From JANXQG01 sp963824275 (lineage in GTDB: Bacteria; Planctomycetota; Planctomycetia; Pirellulales; Thermoguttaceae): a stretch of DNA of 64,000 nucleotides. The position numbers were made by a program, and so were the translations under genes. Every line of letters starts with the position of its first letter. The first letter of the stretch is position 1. The notes beneath the pieces are model-generated. The model saw only the letters and a program-made list of their open reading frames with translations, ran no database searches and was not told the origin of the DNA. Shown one piece after another: positions 1 through 12,500 of the stretch. The stretch lies in the NCBI GenBank assembly GCA_963824275.1, contig CAWGOT010000001.1:682001-746000 (forward strand). The letters run 5' to 3'.

Positions 1-2
1 CG

Positions 3-293
3 AATCGCTGGTATCATGTGGCCGCCACGAGCGACGGCCGCGCCTTGCGACTGTACGTCGATAACCTCGATGGGCGGGGCTACCTGCTGCGGGCCTCGAC
101 GGAACTGCCTGGCGACGGCGCCACCGCCCTGGGCAAGGGCGACGACGATGCCGAATGGACCATCGGCCGCGGCTGGAAGGACCCTCACGCCGGCAACCGT
201 TTTCAGGGCCTGATCGACGAGGTCCGCGTCAGCGACGTGGCCTTGAGTCCTTCGGAGTTCTTGTTTTCGTCCAAGGGGCAGGGGAAGAACTGA
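3..293 (+). CDS. C-terminal part of a LamG/concanavalin-like secreted protein (5' end outside window)
   Basis: The frame is open from the first full codon of the window and stops at TGA 291-293, so only about 96 C-terminal residues are present. The text NRWYHVAATSDG, then LRLYVDNLDG, and near the end FQGLIDEVRVSDVALSP is the classic ending of a LamG/laminin-G-like jelly-roll domain. Such domains in planctomycetes sit at the end of secreted sugar-binding or sulfatase-associated proteins and usually bind carbohydrate or act as spacers. What lies upstream is unknown, so the function of the whole protein cannot be given. It is followed by 300 bp without a gene that contains strong inverted repeats, so it is probably a separate transcription unit from the giant gene downstream. 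Confidence 0.8.
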   Translation, partial: NRWYHVAATSDGRALRLYVDNLDGRGYLLRASTELPGDGATALGKGDDDAEWTIGRGWKDPHAGNRFQGLIDEVRVSDVALSPSEFLFSSKGQGKN

Positions 294-326
294 TTGCAGG
301 GGCTCGTAACAAATCAATAGGTACCG

Positions 327-413
327 TCAGGCCGACCATGGTACGTGGTGCCCGAGCCTGACGTTGAACTGGGCTGGTCCGGCTCGGGCACGATGTGCTA
401 CGGGTCGGCCTGA
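327..413. repeat. Nested perfect inverted repeats (two 11-bp stems)
   Basis: The outer arms TCAGGCCGACC (327-337) and GGTCGGCCTGA (403-413) are perfectly complementary. Inside them GTGCCCGAGCC (348-358) and GGCTCGGGCAC (381-391) are also perfectly complementary. The element lies 34 bp after the stop of the LamG gene and 180 bp before the giant gene. It could be a bidirectional terminator (no T-tract is seen), a structured leader, or a mobile palindromic repeat. Confidence 0.7.
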
Positions 414-479
414 GGCATAATCGTGCGTTAGCGGTCGCGGTGCGTAACCACCGAAACATACTTTGCGTGTCCCCATTTG

Positions 480-519
480 GGGCGACGGCGATGCTTTCCG
501 AGCTTGGCATCACCGTCGT
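480..519 (+). promoter_or_regulatory. Hairpin in the leader region of the giant PEP-CTERM gene
   Basis: GACGGCGATGC (484-494) can pair with GCATCACCGTC (507-517) with one mismatch, and the stem extends outward with a few more pairs. A possible -35 (TTGACT, 535-540) follows, but the matching -10 (ATCAAT, about 558-563) is weak. Little else is visible between 294 and 592. Confidence 0.35.
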
Positions 520-592
520 CCCTAGGGGGTATCGTTGACTTGGTTCTTTTGCTTGTCATCAATTGTTGTTGCTTTTCTTTAGGAGGGGTGCT

Positions 593-3500
593 ATGAGTCG
601 CAGAGAGTCTTGTTTGGCGCTTTTGGGGGTTCTTGTCTTGGCCTTGGTCGCGATCCCGCCCCGCGCCGGCGCTCAGCCTCTCATCTGGACCGGGTCTCAG
701 GACAGCACGTGGAGCAATACCAACGGTTCCATCAATTGGAACTTGAGCGGCGTTCCGGCCACGGACAATGGCGGCAATGCAGTGATCTTTGACGACTCGG
801 CGGGCACGAGCTTCTCCATCGCGGTCGACCCCGCGGGCGTGGTACCGCTCAGCGTGCAGTTCAACAACGTGAACTATGCGTACAGCTTCTCGGGCGGGGC
901 GATCGGGGGCGCGGCTACGACGGTCATGCTGGGCACTTTGGGCCAGCCCGGCGGCAGCATCGCCTTCTTAAGCGCCAACAGCTACGGCGGCGGCACGTTC
1001 GTCGAATCGGGCACCCTCAGTCTCGGCAACGCCGCCGCCTTGGGCGTCGGCGGCCTGACCGCCAACGGCGGAGTGGTAAGCCTGGCGGGCGTCAGCCCGG
1101 CGGCCTTGCCCAGCCTCAACGGTCTGGCCGGCACGATCACCGACAGCGCCCCGAGTGCCGTTACGCTGACGGTCAGTCCCAATGCCACGAGCACCTTTGG
1201 CGGCGTTCTGCAAAACGGCGCCGGCACGCTTGCGCTGGCCGTCAACGGCGGGACCTTCCCGCTCGTTCTGTCCAATGCCAACACCTATAGCGGCGGCACG
1301 ACGATCTCGGCCGGCACCTTGCAACTTGGCAACGGCGTGAGCAACGGTTCGGTGGTGGGCAACATCGCCGACTACGGCCTGCTGGCCTTCAACAACGCCG
1401 CCGCTCAGACTTTCAGCGGGCTTATCAGCGGCAGCGGTTCCCTGCTGCAGTCCGGACCCAGCACTCTGGTGCTGAGCAACCTCGCCAACAGTTACTCCGG
1501 CGGCACGACCGTCACCGGCGGCACGCTTTTGATCGCCACGGGCGGCACGATTTCTTCGACCGCGGGCAATGGTGCCCTGGGCTCCGCCGGCACGCTTACG
1601 CTCAACGGCGGGGCCCTGTCGTTCACCGGCTCGACCTCGATCAGCCGCGAATCGTCCTGGCGCCGCCGGCGGGACCGTCAATGTGCCCTTCATTGATACG
1701 CAGAGTCCACAGAACAGCCCGGCCACCACGGTGAGGCTTACGGGGGCAATCACCGGCGCCGGCGGACTGACCGTCACCGGTGGCAGCGCCAGCAATTATG
1801 GCGGCGAAATCAACAACCTCGCCCCCTATATGCTCGTGATCAACGGCCTTACAAACAGTTACTCGGGCAATACGACCATCAATAACGCATTGGTTTGCCC
1901 CGACTCGACTGATAATCCACCCGTGAATATCCTGCCGACGACGACGGTCCTCACGCTCGCGAATTCCGGCGTCTTCGCCCTGCAAACAGCCGGCGCCGCG
2001 AACTCTGGCCGGGCTGTCGGGCGACAGCACCACGGCCATCGGCACCATGAATGGCAACGCCACGAGCGTGGTAACGTATGCCATCAATCCGGCGGCCGGC
2101 CAAAGCTATACCTTCGCGGGCACGATCAGCGATGTGGAGTTCAACGGTCGCGGCAACGCCACCGGCAATGCGTCGCCGATCAACGTGACCTTCAGCGGGC
2201 AGGGTACGGAAGTGCTCACCGGCGCCAATCCCTATACCGGCACCACGACCATCAGCAGCGGCACGCTGGAGTTGGGCAACGCCAATGCCGTGTCAGGCAG
2301 CATCGTTGCGAACAATGCGGCCGGTAACGGCCTGACCTTCGCGTCCGGCCTCGGGACCGCCAATGTGGGCGGTCTTTCCGGCAGCGGCAATATCGCGCTG
2401 GTCGACCTCAGCGGCGGCAGCCTGCTGCTGAGCGTCAACGGGGCCGGGGCCACAACCTACTCCGGCGCGCTGAGCGGCATCGGCGGCTTGAACAATGCCG
2501 GCGGCAGCTTGCTGCTCACGAATGCCAACAGCAACTACAGCGGCGGCACGACGATCAGCGGCGGTGCGCTGGTTCTGGCCAGCACCTCGGTCTTGACCTC
2601 TTCCTGGCAGAACTCGGGCAGCATCTCGGTCAGCACGGGGGGACGTTCGGCGTCACCGCCGGCACGGCTGCCGGCGAGTTTACGCAGGCGAACGTGCCTA
2701 CGGTAGTGGGCAACGTCGGTTTTGCCGCCAGCGCGAGTCTCGGGCTGAACGTCGTCGACCCGCAGCCCTTCGTCTACAATGGCGTCCTTGCCGATACGGC
2801 AAGCGGCGCGCTCGGCCTCATGAAGCTCGGCAGCGGCACCCTGGTCTCTACCGCCGCCAACACCTACAGCGGCCCAACGACGATCGCCGCCGGCACGTTC
2901 CAGCTCGGCGACGGCACGACCAACGGCTCGCTTTCCAGCCCGACCATCGCCGACAGCGGCGTGCTGGCCTTCAACAACGCCGGCGCAGAGCTACGGCGGC
3001 TTCATTAGCGGCCCCGGCGTCTTAACCAAGTTCGGTACCGGCGGCTTGACGCTCACCAATGCCAACACGCTCAGCGGCGCGACGACCGTCAGCGCCGGCA
3101 CGCTCGTCATCGCCAACGCCGGGGCCTTGCAGTCCAGCACCGTGACCGTCGGCTCTGGCAGCACGGTGGGTTTGAACGTCTCCGCGGGCAGCGTCGGCGG
3201 CCTTTCGGGCGCCGGCAACGTGTACCTCAATAGCGGCCTGTTGACGGCCGGCGGCAACAACTCCAGCACGACTTTCGGCGGAGTGATCAGCACCGCCGGC
3301 GGATTCAGCAAGGCCGGCGCTGGCATGATGACGCTCATGGGCAGCCAGAACTACAACGGACCGACGACCGTCGCCAGCGGCGTCTTGAAACTGGGCTCCG
3401 TCACCAGTGGCGGCGGCGGCTCGACGATTAGCGTCGTCAATGCCCCCCAGGCGGTTTCCTTTGGCACAACCAGCCCAGCCACGATTAACGGGATCACCGT

Positions 3501-6500
3501 CGGTTCGCAGGCCAACGTCCTCGTAGTCGATGTCAGCACGGATGGCGTACAGATGTGGCGACGGATGGCTTTGCCCTGACGTATGGCGGCAAGAGCCTGA
3601 CGCTGGCGGTTCAAACTCCCAGCAATGTGACCGGCTACCGCAACTCCGCGATTTATTACCTGTACAACCCGCCCGCCACCGGCACATCGACCGCCACCAT
3701 GCCGAACATCGCTGCCTACATCATCGATGCCTTTACGCTGGGCGGAGTGAGCACCACGTCGGGCATCGTGACCGGCGGAATCGATGCCGGTGCCGTAACA
3801 AAGGCGAGCGTGACTTTGAACGGAATCCAGGCGGGCTCGTTCGCGGCCATCGATCAAACGGTGCCCACCGCGAGCAGCGGGCCTTTCGCATTTTCGGCCA
3901 CCAATAACGGCGTCCTAAGCGGCACGGGCAGTCAACTGTGGTATTATTCTAATGGTAACAACACGATCGGTGCGGGCGGTTATGTTTCCGGCCTGAATGC
4001 CGGGACGAACACCATTAGCGGAAGCGCAACCTCGAACGGCTCGAGCAGGAACGTAATGTCCGTCGCCGTCTTCGCACCGCAAACGGGGACGACGACCTAC
4101 GGCTCTCTGCCCGTCAACACCGCCCTTGCGGTGGCCAGCGGCGGCACGCTCGACCTGGGCGGCGCGAACCAGACCGTGGCCTCGCTTTCCGACTACTTGA
4201 CGGCGGGCAACGGCGGCGTGATCCAGAGCAGCGGCGGGGCCGCCACCCTCGCGCTCTCGGCCACCAGTGCCGGTTCGACCGCGTTCAGCGGCCAGATCAC
4301 GGGCGGCATCAGCCTTGCCATGTCGGGATCCGGCTACCAGACCCTGGCCGGCGTCAACACATTTACCGGCGGCACCACGATCAGCAGCGGCACGCTGCAG
4401 GTGGGCAACGGCGCCACGTCCTCCGGTTCGCTGGGGTCGGGCAACATCGCCGTCAACGGCGGCGACCTGGTCTTCAACGGCGCGCCGGGCGGCAACGTGG
4501 TCGTCAACGGAACGATTGCCAACGCGGGCAACCTGGTCCTCAACGGCGCGGCCGGCAACGCTTTGACCCTCGGCGGCGTCATCAGCGGCGCGGGCTCCAT
4601 CACCGAGACCGGCGCCGGCCTGGTGTCGTTGACCGCCGCGAACACCTTTACCGGCAACCTGACCATCTCCGGCGGCACGTTGTTCACCAACGGGCAGGCA
4701 AGCGGCACCGCCAACCCAAGCTCGATGGGCGATACCTATACCACCAACAACACGGTCACCGTCGGCAGCGGCGGCGTGCTGGAGTGGAACGGCGGCAACC
4801 AGACGGGCTGGGGCCAGACCAACGTGAAGACGCAATTTGTCGTCAACGGGTTGCTCATCATCACGGCTGCCGGCGACAACGCGCTCGGCACGTCGCTTAC
4901 GCTCAGCGGCGGCACCCTCCTCCAATCGGGCGCCAGCGCCTACGGGGCGCTGTTGTTGAACTCCCAGGCTGCACCGGACACGGCCACTTTGAGCGCCAGC
5001 GGAGCGGCGAATTCGTACCTGGGCGTTACCGCCAATGCGACGTGGGGCAGTTCCTGGGCCTGGCCGCAACGACCACCGTCAGCGTCACGGGGGCCGGCAA
5101 TCTGATCATCGGTGTGCCGCTTTTGAACGTGAATAATAACCCGGGCAGCGCGACTGCCGCAAATTGGACTACCGCCGCCGGGCTTAACGGCGGCGCCGCG
5201 GCGACGTTGATCAAGACGGGCAGCGGCGACCTCGTGCTGACGGCCTCCAACATCTATACCGGCCCGACGATCATCTCGGCGGGCACCTTGCAACTCGGCA
5301 ACAGCACGGGCAACGGCGCGCTGACGGCCACGGCCACGGCCGTGATTACGGATAACGGCACGCTGGTTTTCGACAACACGGGCACGACGACGCAAGGACT
5401 GCAATTCACCAGGCGGGCATGATCGGCAGCGGCGGCCTGGTCCAGGCGGCGCGGGCCTGCTGGTGCTCAACGCCTCGAACGGCTTCAGCGGAGGGGTGGC
5501 CGTCAACGGCGGCACCTTGCAAATGGCCAACGTCAGTGCCCTGGGCACGGGCCCGCTGGCGGCCAACGGCGGCGTTCTCGACCTGGACGGATATGGCTTG
5601 ACGGTCGGCGGATTCAGCGGTTCGGCGGGCACGGTCACCACGAGCGTCCCGGGTTCCCTCGCGCTGACAGTGAGTCAAACCGCGGCCACGACCTTCGGCG
5701 GCACGATCCAGAACGGTGCCGGCGTGCTCTCGCTCGTCTTCAGCGGCGGCGCGATGGTTCTATCCGGCACGAACACCTACAGCGGCGGCACGACGATCTC
5801 CGCCGGGACCTTGCAGGCCGGCAACAACGCGGCCTTGCCCAGCAACGGCCTTTTGACGATCAACAGCGGCGGCCTGCTTGACCTGCACGGCTTCAGTCTG
5901 ATCGCGGGTGCTCTGCGGCGCGGGCACGATCGATAACCTGGCCCCTTCCACCACTTCGACGCTGACGTTCAACAACGCCAGCGGCGCCAACACCTTCTCC
6001 GGGACGATTCAAAACACGGTCGGGATCGTGTCCCTCGTGAAGGCCGGCAGCGGCACGTTGTTCCTCACTGGGACCAACACTTATTCCGGCACGACCGCCG
6101 TCAGCGGCGGCATGCTGCAGTTCACCCAACCTGCCGGTCTCTACGCCGGAATCCAAACCAGTTGGACGGCGGCCAACATCACCGCCGGTTCCCAGGCAAC
6201 GCTGGCCGTGAGCGTCGGCGGCACGGGCTTCACGGTCTCGCAGGCCGGGACGCTGTTGACGAACCTCACGGGGACCAACAGCGGACTGCTGGCCGGCGCC
6301 GCCTTCGGCATCGACACCTCGAATGCCGCCGCTCCGGTCGTCTTTTCTACCCTGGTTCAGGACTCCGCGGCCGGCTCCGTGGGCCTCACCAAGTTGGGCT
6401 CGGGCATCTTGCAGGTCACCAATGCCGCCAACAGCTATACGGGCCCCACGACCGTCCTCAATGGGCAACTGATGCTCTCGGCCGCCAACACCGATATAGG

Positions 6501-9500
6501 CGCCCCTGGATTGGTGACGGTAACCAACAGCACCAGCGGCGGCCTGTCGATCCTCTCGCTCCTGAACCACAACGCCTTGGGCAGCGGCGGCGCCGTCAGC
6601 GCACTGGCCCCCATCAGCCTGAACTCGACCGGCGGCGCCGGTTCAATTGCCAGTAACAACGGGACGGGGGGGGCGATCCTGGAGATCGGCGCCACGCTCG
6701 ATCCCACCGCGGCCAACAGCTTCTCCTACATGGTGGTTCCGGCCGGTCAGATTCCGACCGGCGGCCAGATCAGCCTGGGCTCGTCCGGAAATACGCAGGA
6801 CGTCGTCGGCTTCTCCGCTTCCAGCGCGACCTACGCGCCGCGGACGGTGGGCCTGTACACGTCGACCAGCTTGACCACGCTGCAGACGTTGCAGCGCGGC
6901 ACCTACCTTCCCGGCAACCTGGTGCTCGGTTCGTCGGACGCCAACACGACGCTGATCCTGCAGAATCCGATCGATCTGTATTCCGCCTCGGCCGGCAGCA
7001 GCGTGCTGTTTTCGTCGATTCGCGGGACCGCGTCGCCAACCCCTGAGGGCGAGTACGCGGGAGCGATCAGCAACTCCAGTTCGGCCCCCGTGAGCGTGAC
7101 TTTCGGCGGCAGCGGCGGTTTGATCTTCGCCAGCAGCGCGAGCACCTTCAATGCCACCAGTCTGCAGCTCGCCGGGGGCGGGCTGTTCATCACCGCCCCC
7201 GACCATGCCGACGGCCAGACCGCCGGGCCTCTGGGCACGAGCACGGCCGCGCTGGTGATCGGCGTCACGAGTGGGAGCAGCGCCACGGCCAGCGGGGCCA
7301 ACCTGGCCTTCATGACCGACGGGCCCAACAGCCGGATTATCGGCAGCAGTCCGTCGGCGTTGGTCAGCAACCGTAATATCATCGTCAACCCGGTTCCGGG
7401 CAGCGGCAGCGTGGTGCTGGGCGGTTTCACGGACGACTACACGGCCATGAACGGCAGCGTGCAGTTGAACGGCCCCGCCACCTTCTACGCGGCGGCGTCG
7501 GGCCGCGTCGATTTCACCGGCCCGATCAGCGGCAGCGGTGCGGTCCAAATCGGCGGCACGGCCTACGTGGAAGGCGTCGGGAACAGCACGGGCATCCCCT
7601 TGGGCGCCAACGGCACCATCGCCTTCACCGGTTCCAACAGCTATTCCGGCTCGACGACCGTGGCCAGCGGGCGGTTTCTGGTCAACGGGTCGCTGTATGC
7701 CTCGTCGCCCGCAAGCACGGTCACCGTTTCCGCCGGGACCCTCGGCGGCACGGGCACAATCTATGGAGCGGTCACGATCCCCAACACCAGCAATAATAGT
7801 AACGTGACGATTGAAGCCGTGTCGGCCGGCAGCCCGCTGACCCTGGCCGCCGGCCTGACGGTTCCTTACAACTTTTTTGGCGGCTCGACAATGACCTTCC
7901 AGTTCGACTCGCTAGGCGGCGTCGGCCAACCGGGACTGGTGGTCGATAATGGGCTGAACATTGTCGGCCCCGGCAACTCGAACAACAACCTACAAAACTT
8001 CGTGATCACGGGCCAAATTTCCGGCACCGGCACGTACGCCCTGATGGATACCGATTCCAGCGGCACCGCCGCTCTCCTGGCCGGGATCAACAACGGCACC
8101 TTCGTACTCAACCCGTCGCTTCCCAACCGGGCCGCGGGCATACTGCAAATCAATCCCACCAACGCGGAGGAATTGGACCTGGTGGTCAATCAGATCTACT
8201 CGGTTGCCTGGACCGGGAACGGGACCGGGCCCTACGGTCCCAGCGGTTGGACTTCCTTGGGCAATTTCCTCCAGATGGGCGGCTTTGACGATGTTGGCAA
8301 GTTCCAAAATGGCGATGCGGTCGTCTTCAGCGACTCGGCTGCGAACACCACGGTGATCTTGAACTCAGGGAACGTCAGCCCCAGCAGCATGACGTTCCAA
8401 AACAACCTCAAGACCTATACGATTTCCGGGCCTTACTCCATTACCGGCGTCACCGGGCTGAGCCTGACCAACGGCGGCACGCTGATCATCGAGAACACCA
8501 ACAGCTTTACGGGGCCGACCTCGATCGGGCCCGGGGCGACGCTGCAATTGGGCAACGGCACGGCCGGCACGGACGGCTATCTGCCCAACACCGCGATTTC
8601 GGACAGCGGTTCGCTGGTCTATAGCCTCACGGGCCAGCAGAGCGTCACCAACCCGATCACGGGGCCAGGCGCGCTGACTCTCAATAGCGGCCTGGTGACG
8701 CTGACCAGCAGCGGCAACACCTTCAGCGGCGGCACGACGATCTCGGGCGGCACGCTGCAGGTCGGCGACGGCCTGGCGAACAATGGCTCCTTGCTCGGCA
8801 AGGTTACCGACAATTCGCTCCTGGTGTTCGCCAACTACGCCGCTGGGACCTTCGGCGGCACGATCAGCGGCAGCGGCGCGGTGGCCAAGTCCGGCCAGGG
8901 CCTGTTGACCTTCACCACTGCCAGCAGCTACAACGGGGGCACGACGATCTCCGGCGGCACGCTCGTGCTTGGCAACGGGCAGCCGGGGCAGGACGCCTCG
9001 CTGGCCGGCACGGTGGCCGACAACAGCGTTTTGGCCTTCAATTATGCCTCGAATGAGACCTTCGCCGGCGCGATCAGCGGCAACGGTGCGCTGGCCACGC
9101 TGGGCGGACACACGCTGACCCTGACCAATATCGAGACTTACAGCGGCCTGACCACCATCTCGGGCGGCACGCTCGTGCTTGGCAACGGGCTCGCCAGCGG
9201 CGCGGTCGCCGGCAACATCCTCAACAACTCGGCGTTGATCTTCAATAACCCGGTCGCCCAGAGCTACAGCGGCAAGATCAGCGGCGCGGGCTCGCTCACC
9301 ATGGCCGGCGCCGGCCCGTTGGTCTTGAGCGGCAGCAACACCTATACGGGTGGGACCCTCCTCGATAGTGGCACGCTGAATTTCACCGCGCAGGCGCTGC
9401 CCACAGGCCCGAACTCGATCGCCTTCAAGGGCGGCATCCTGCAATGGGCCGCGGGGAATACCCTGGACGTTTCGGCCGGCTTTGCCCCGATCACCGCCAA

Positions 9501-12500
9501 TCAGTCGGCCAACATCGATACCAACGGCAACAACGTGACCTTCGCCGGCGCCCTGAGCGGCCAGGGCGGCCTCACGAAGTATGGCGCCGGCATCCTCACC
9601 CTGACCGCCTCGAACAGCTACGCGGGCGGCACGACGGTGAACGCCGGCACGCTGCTGGCCGACAACACCGCTGCCTTGCCCGGTTACACGGCCTCCGGCA
9701 GCGTCGCCGTCAACGCCGGCGCTACCCTGGCCCTCACGGCCGGCACCAATGCCGGCGAGTTCAGCCTGACGACGGGCGGCGGGGTAGACACTGTGCTCAA
9801 GACCGGCAACGTCTATTTTGCCGGCGGCGCGGAACCTCGGGATCAACGTCAAGAGCCCTGAGAACGTCGCCTACGGCACGTCGATTGCCAATATCAACGG
9901 CCCGCTGGGCTTCGTGAAGCTGGGCGTGGGCATTTTGTCCCTCACCGGCAATAACACGTACACCAACGGCAGCGCCGTCAATGGCGGCGTCCTGATCGCC
10001 ACCAGCACCAGTTCCTTGGGCCTCTACCGCGGGCAACCGGCCTACCTGACCGGGGGCCAGATTTCCGTCAACAACGCCGGCAGCACGCTGGCCGTGCAGG
10101 CCGGTTCCAGCACGGGCGAGTTCCAGTCGAGCGACGTGGCTGCCGCGTTGAACAACGCCTATTTCGGCGCGGGCACCGTCTTCGGCATCCAGGTCGTGTC
10201 TGGGGAGAGCTTTAACTATGGATTGAGCATTCCCGACGGCAATCCCGCCCCCGCCGGCATGGGCTTCCTCAAGCTCGGCGCCGGCACGCTGACGCTTGGC
10301 GCAGAACAACTACAGCGGCACGACGACGATCAGCGCGGGCCTGCTGCTGGCCGCGGCGGGACAGGCCTTGGGCACGGGCACGGCCATCCAGTTGGGCGAC
10401 GCCAATACCGGCGCCAGCCCGGCGCAGTTGCTCATCAGCGGCGGCAACACCTTCTCGCAGAACATTGCCGTCAACGCCATCAACGCCACGTTGGGGAGCG
10501 CGGACGACAGCAATTCCGCTTTCGGCGGCAACGTCACGCTCAATAGCTCGCTGACCATTTCCTCGCAGTCCGTGAGCCCCGGCAACGCCTTGACCTTCGC
10601 CGGCAATATCCTGCATGGCAGCGGGACCAACAGCGTGACCCTCACGGGTCCGGGCAATGTCGTCTTCCTCGGCAACGCGACCTACCAGGGCGCGACCACG
10701 GTCAACGGCGGTTATCTCACGGTGGGTGCTACGGGCTCGCTGCCCTCCACGACTACGCTGAACATCAACAACGCAAGCACGGTCGAATTGGACAACCTGG
10801 CCCAGACGCTGGCCGGCCTGAACGGCTCGGCCCAAAGCACGCTGAACTTGTTCAACGGGAACGGCACCACGCTGACGGTCGGAAGCGGCAGTTTTGCCGG
10901 CTCGATCAATGACGGCATGAACGCCGCCAACCTGGTGAAGAACACGACCGGGACGCTGTATCTTAACGGCGCGAGCACCTATTACGGCTCTACGACGGTC
11001 ACCGCCGGCGCACTGCTCTACGGTGCGTCGGGTTCCGTTTCACCGTACACCACGATCACGGTCAACACTGCGGGGGCGGTGGGGCTCGAGTCGAGCGGGC
11101 TGGCCGGCCTGCTGCCGTATCTCGCATCGGCTTCCAACGGCACGCTGGTCGTGACCCCGGCCACGGCGGGCGATGCGGTCAACTTCCAGACGGCTGTGCT
11201 GCCCGCTCTCAGCCTCGGCGCCTTGGACAGCGAGACTTACACGGGGATCTTGACGCCCAATAACGTCACCTATCGCCTGGGGGGCGGCGGCGGCACGCTG
11301 ACGATCGCCTCGGCCCTGACCGATGCCAACGGCCCGGGCACGGGGCTGGTGGTCAACGCTCCCGCGACCGGCGGTACGGTCATCCTGACCAGCGGAAACA
11401 ACACCTACACTGGCACGACCTTGATCACTTCAGGGACGCTCCAGGTGGGCGACGGCGTGACGAACAACGGCTCGCTGCCCAACGGTATCCTGACCAACAA
11501 CAGCACGTTGATCTTTGCCGATCCCACCGCGGCGTCCTACGGGGGCTCGCTGGCCGGCAACGGGCTGGTCGTCAAGACCGCTGCCGGGGAGTTGACGATC
11601 GTCGGTTCGAGCAGCAACACCGGCCCGACGCTGATCTCGGCCGGGACCTTGGGAATTGGCCCTGGCGGATCGCTCTCGGGCAACAGCGCGATCACCGACA
11701 ATAGCACGCTGGCATTCAGCGGCAACGGCCCGCTTCTGCAGGGCACGAACTTCGCCACAGCGGCCATCACAGGTAGCGGCGGTGTGGTGGTGACCTCCGG
11801 ATCGACGACCTTCACCGCGAATAACACCTACACCGGCGGCACGACGGTCAACGGCGGCACGCTCGCGCTCAATGCCGGCGGCGGCGCCGGCGCGATTGTC
11901 GCCGCGCTGACCATCAACCCCGGCGGCCTGGTCCAGGCGGTTGCCGGCAATGCCCTGGGCTATAATGCCGGCACATCGATCACGCAAGTCAACATCAATG
12001 AGGGCATCCTGGATGCCGGCCCGAACGGCGACGAAGGGTATCTGGCCAATTACACGCTCACCGGCGGTTCGATGACGAACGCCTCGGGCGGCGGCGACTT
12101 CCCCATGCAAGGCGGCTACAGTGTTACCACCATCGGCACCAACGTCTCGTCGGTGATCTCCGCGGCAGTTCAACTCCGATCGGGCACGGTGACCTTCAAC
12201 GTGGCTCAAGGGACCGTTCCCAATGGCGTCGACCTGCTGGTTTCCGGGGTGATCTCGGGCGGCTATTCGCTCAACAAGACGGGCGCGGGAGAGATGCTGC
12301 TCACCGGCGCCAACACCTACACGGGCGGCACGACGGTCAGCCAGGGCACGCTGGCACTGCAGGGCGCGGCTTTCTCGACCACCGGGCGCAACTATCAGAT
12401 CGCTTCGGGGGCCGTATTGAGCCTGAGCCTTTCCAGCCTCAGCAACGGGGACAACGCCGGCGTGACTTCGGAAGGCGCGGGCGCCACCACCGTCTCCGGC

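Noticed and set aside
3555..3600. Programmed ribosomal frameshifting as the cause of frame changes
   Set aside because: No consistent slippery heptamer or downstream structure; both shift directions occur and many unrelated genes are affected.
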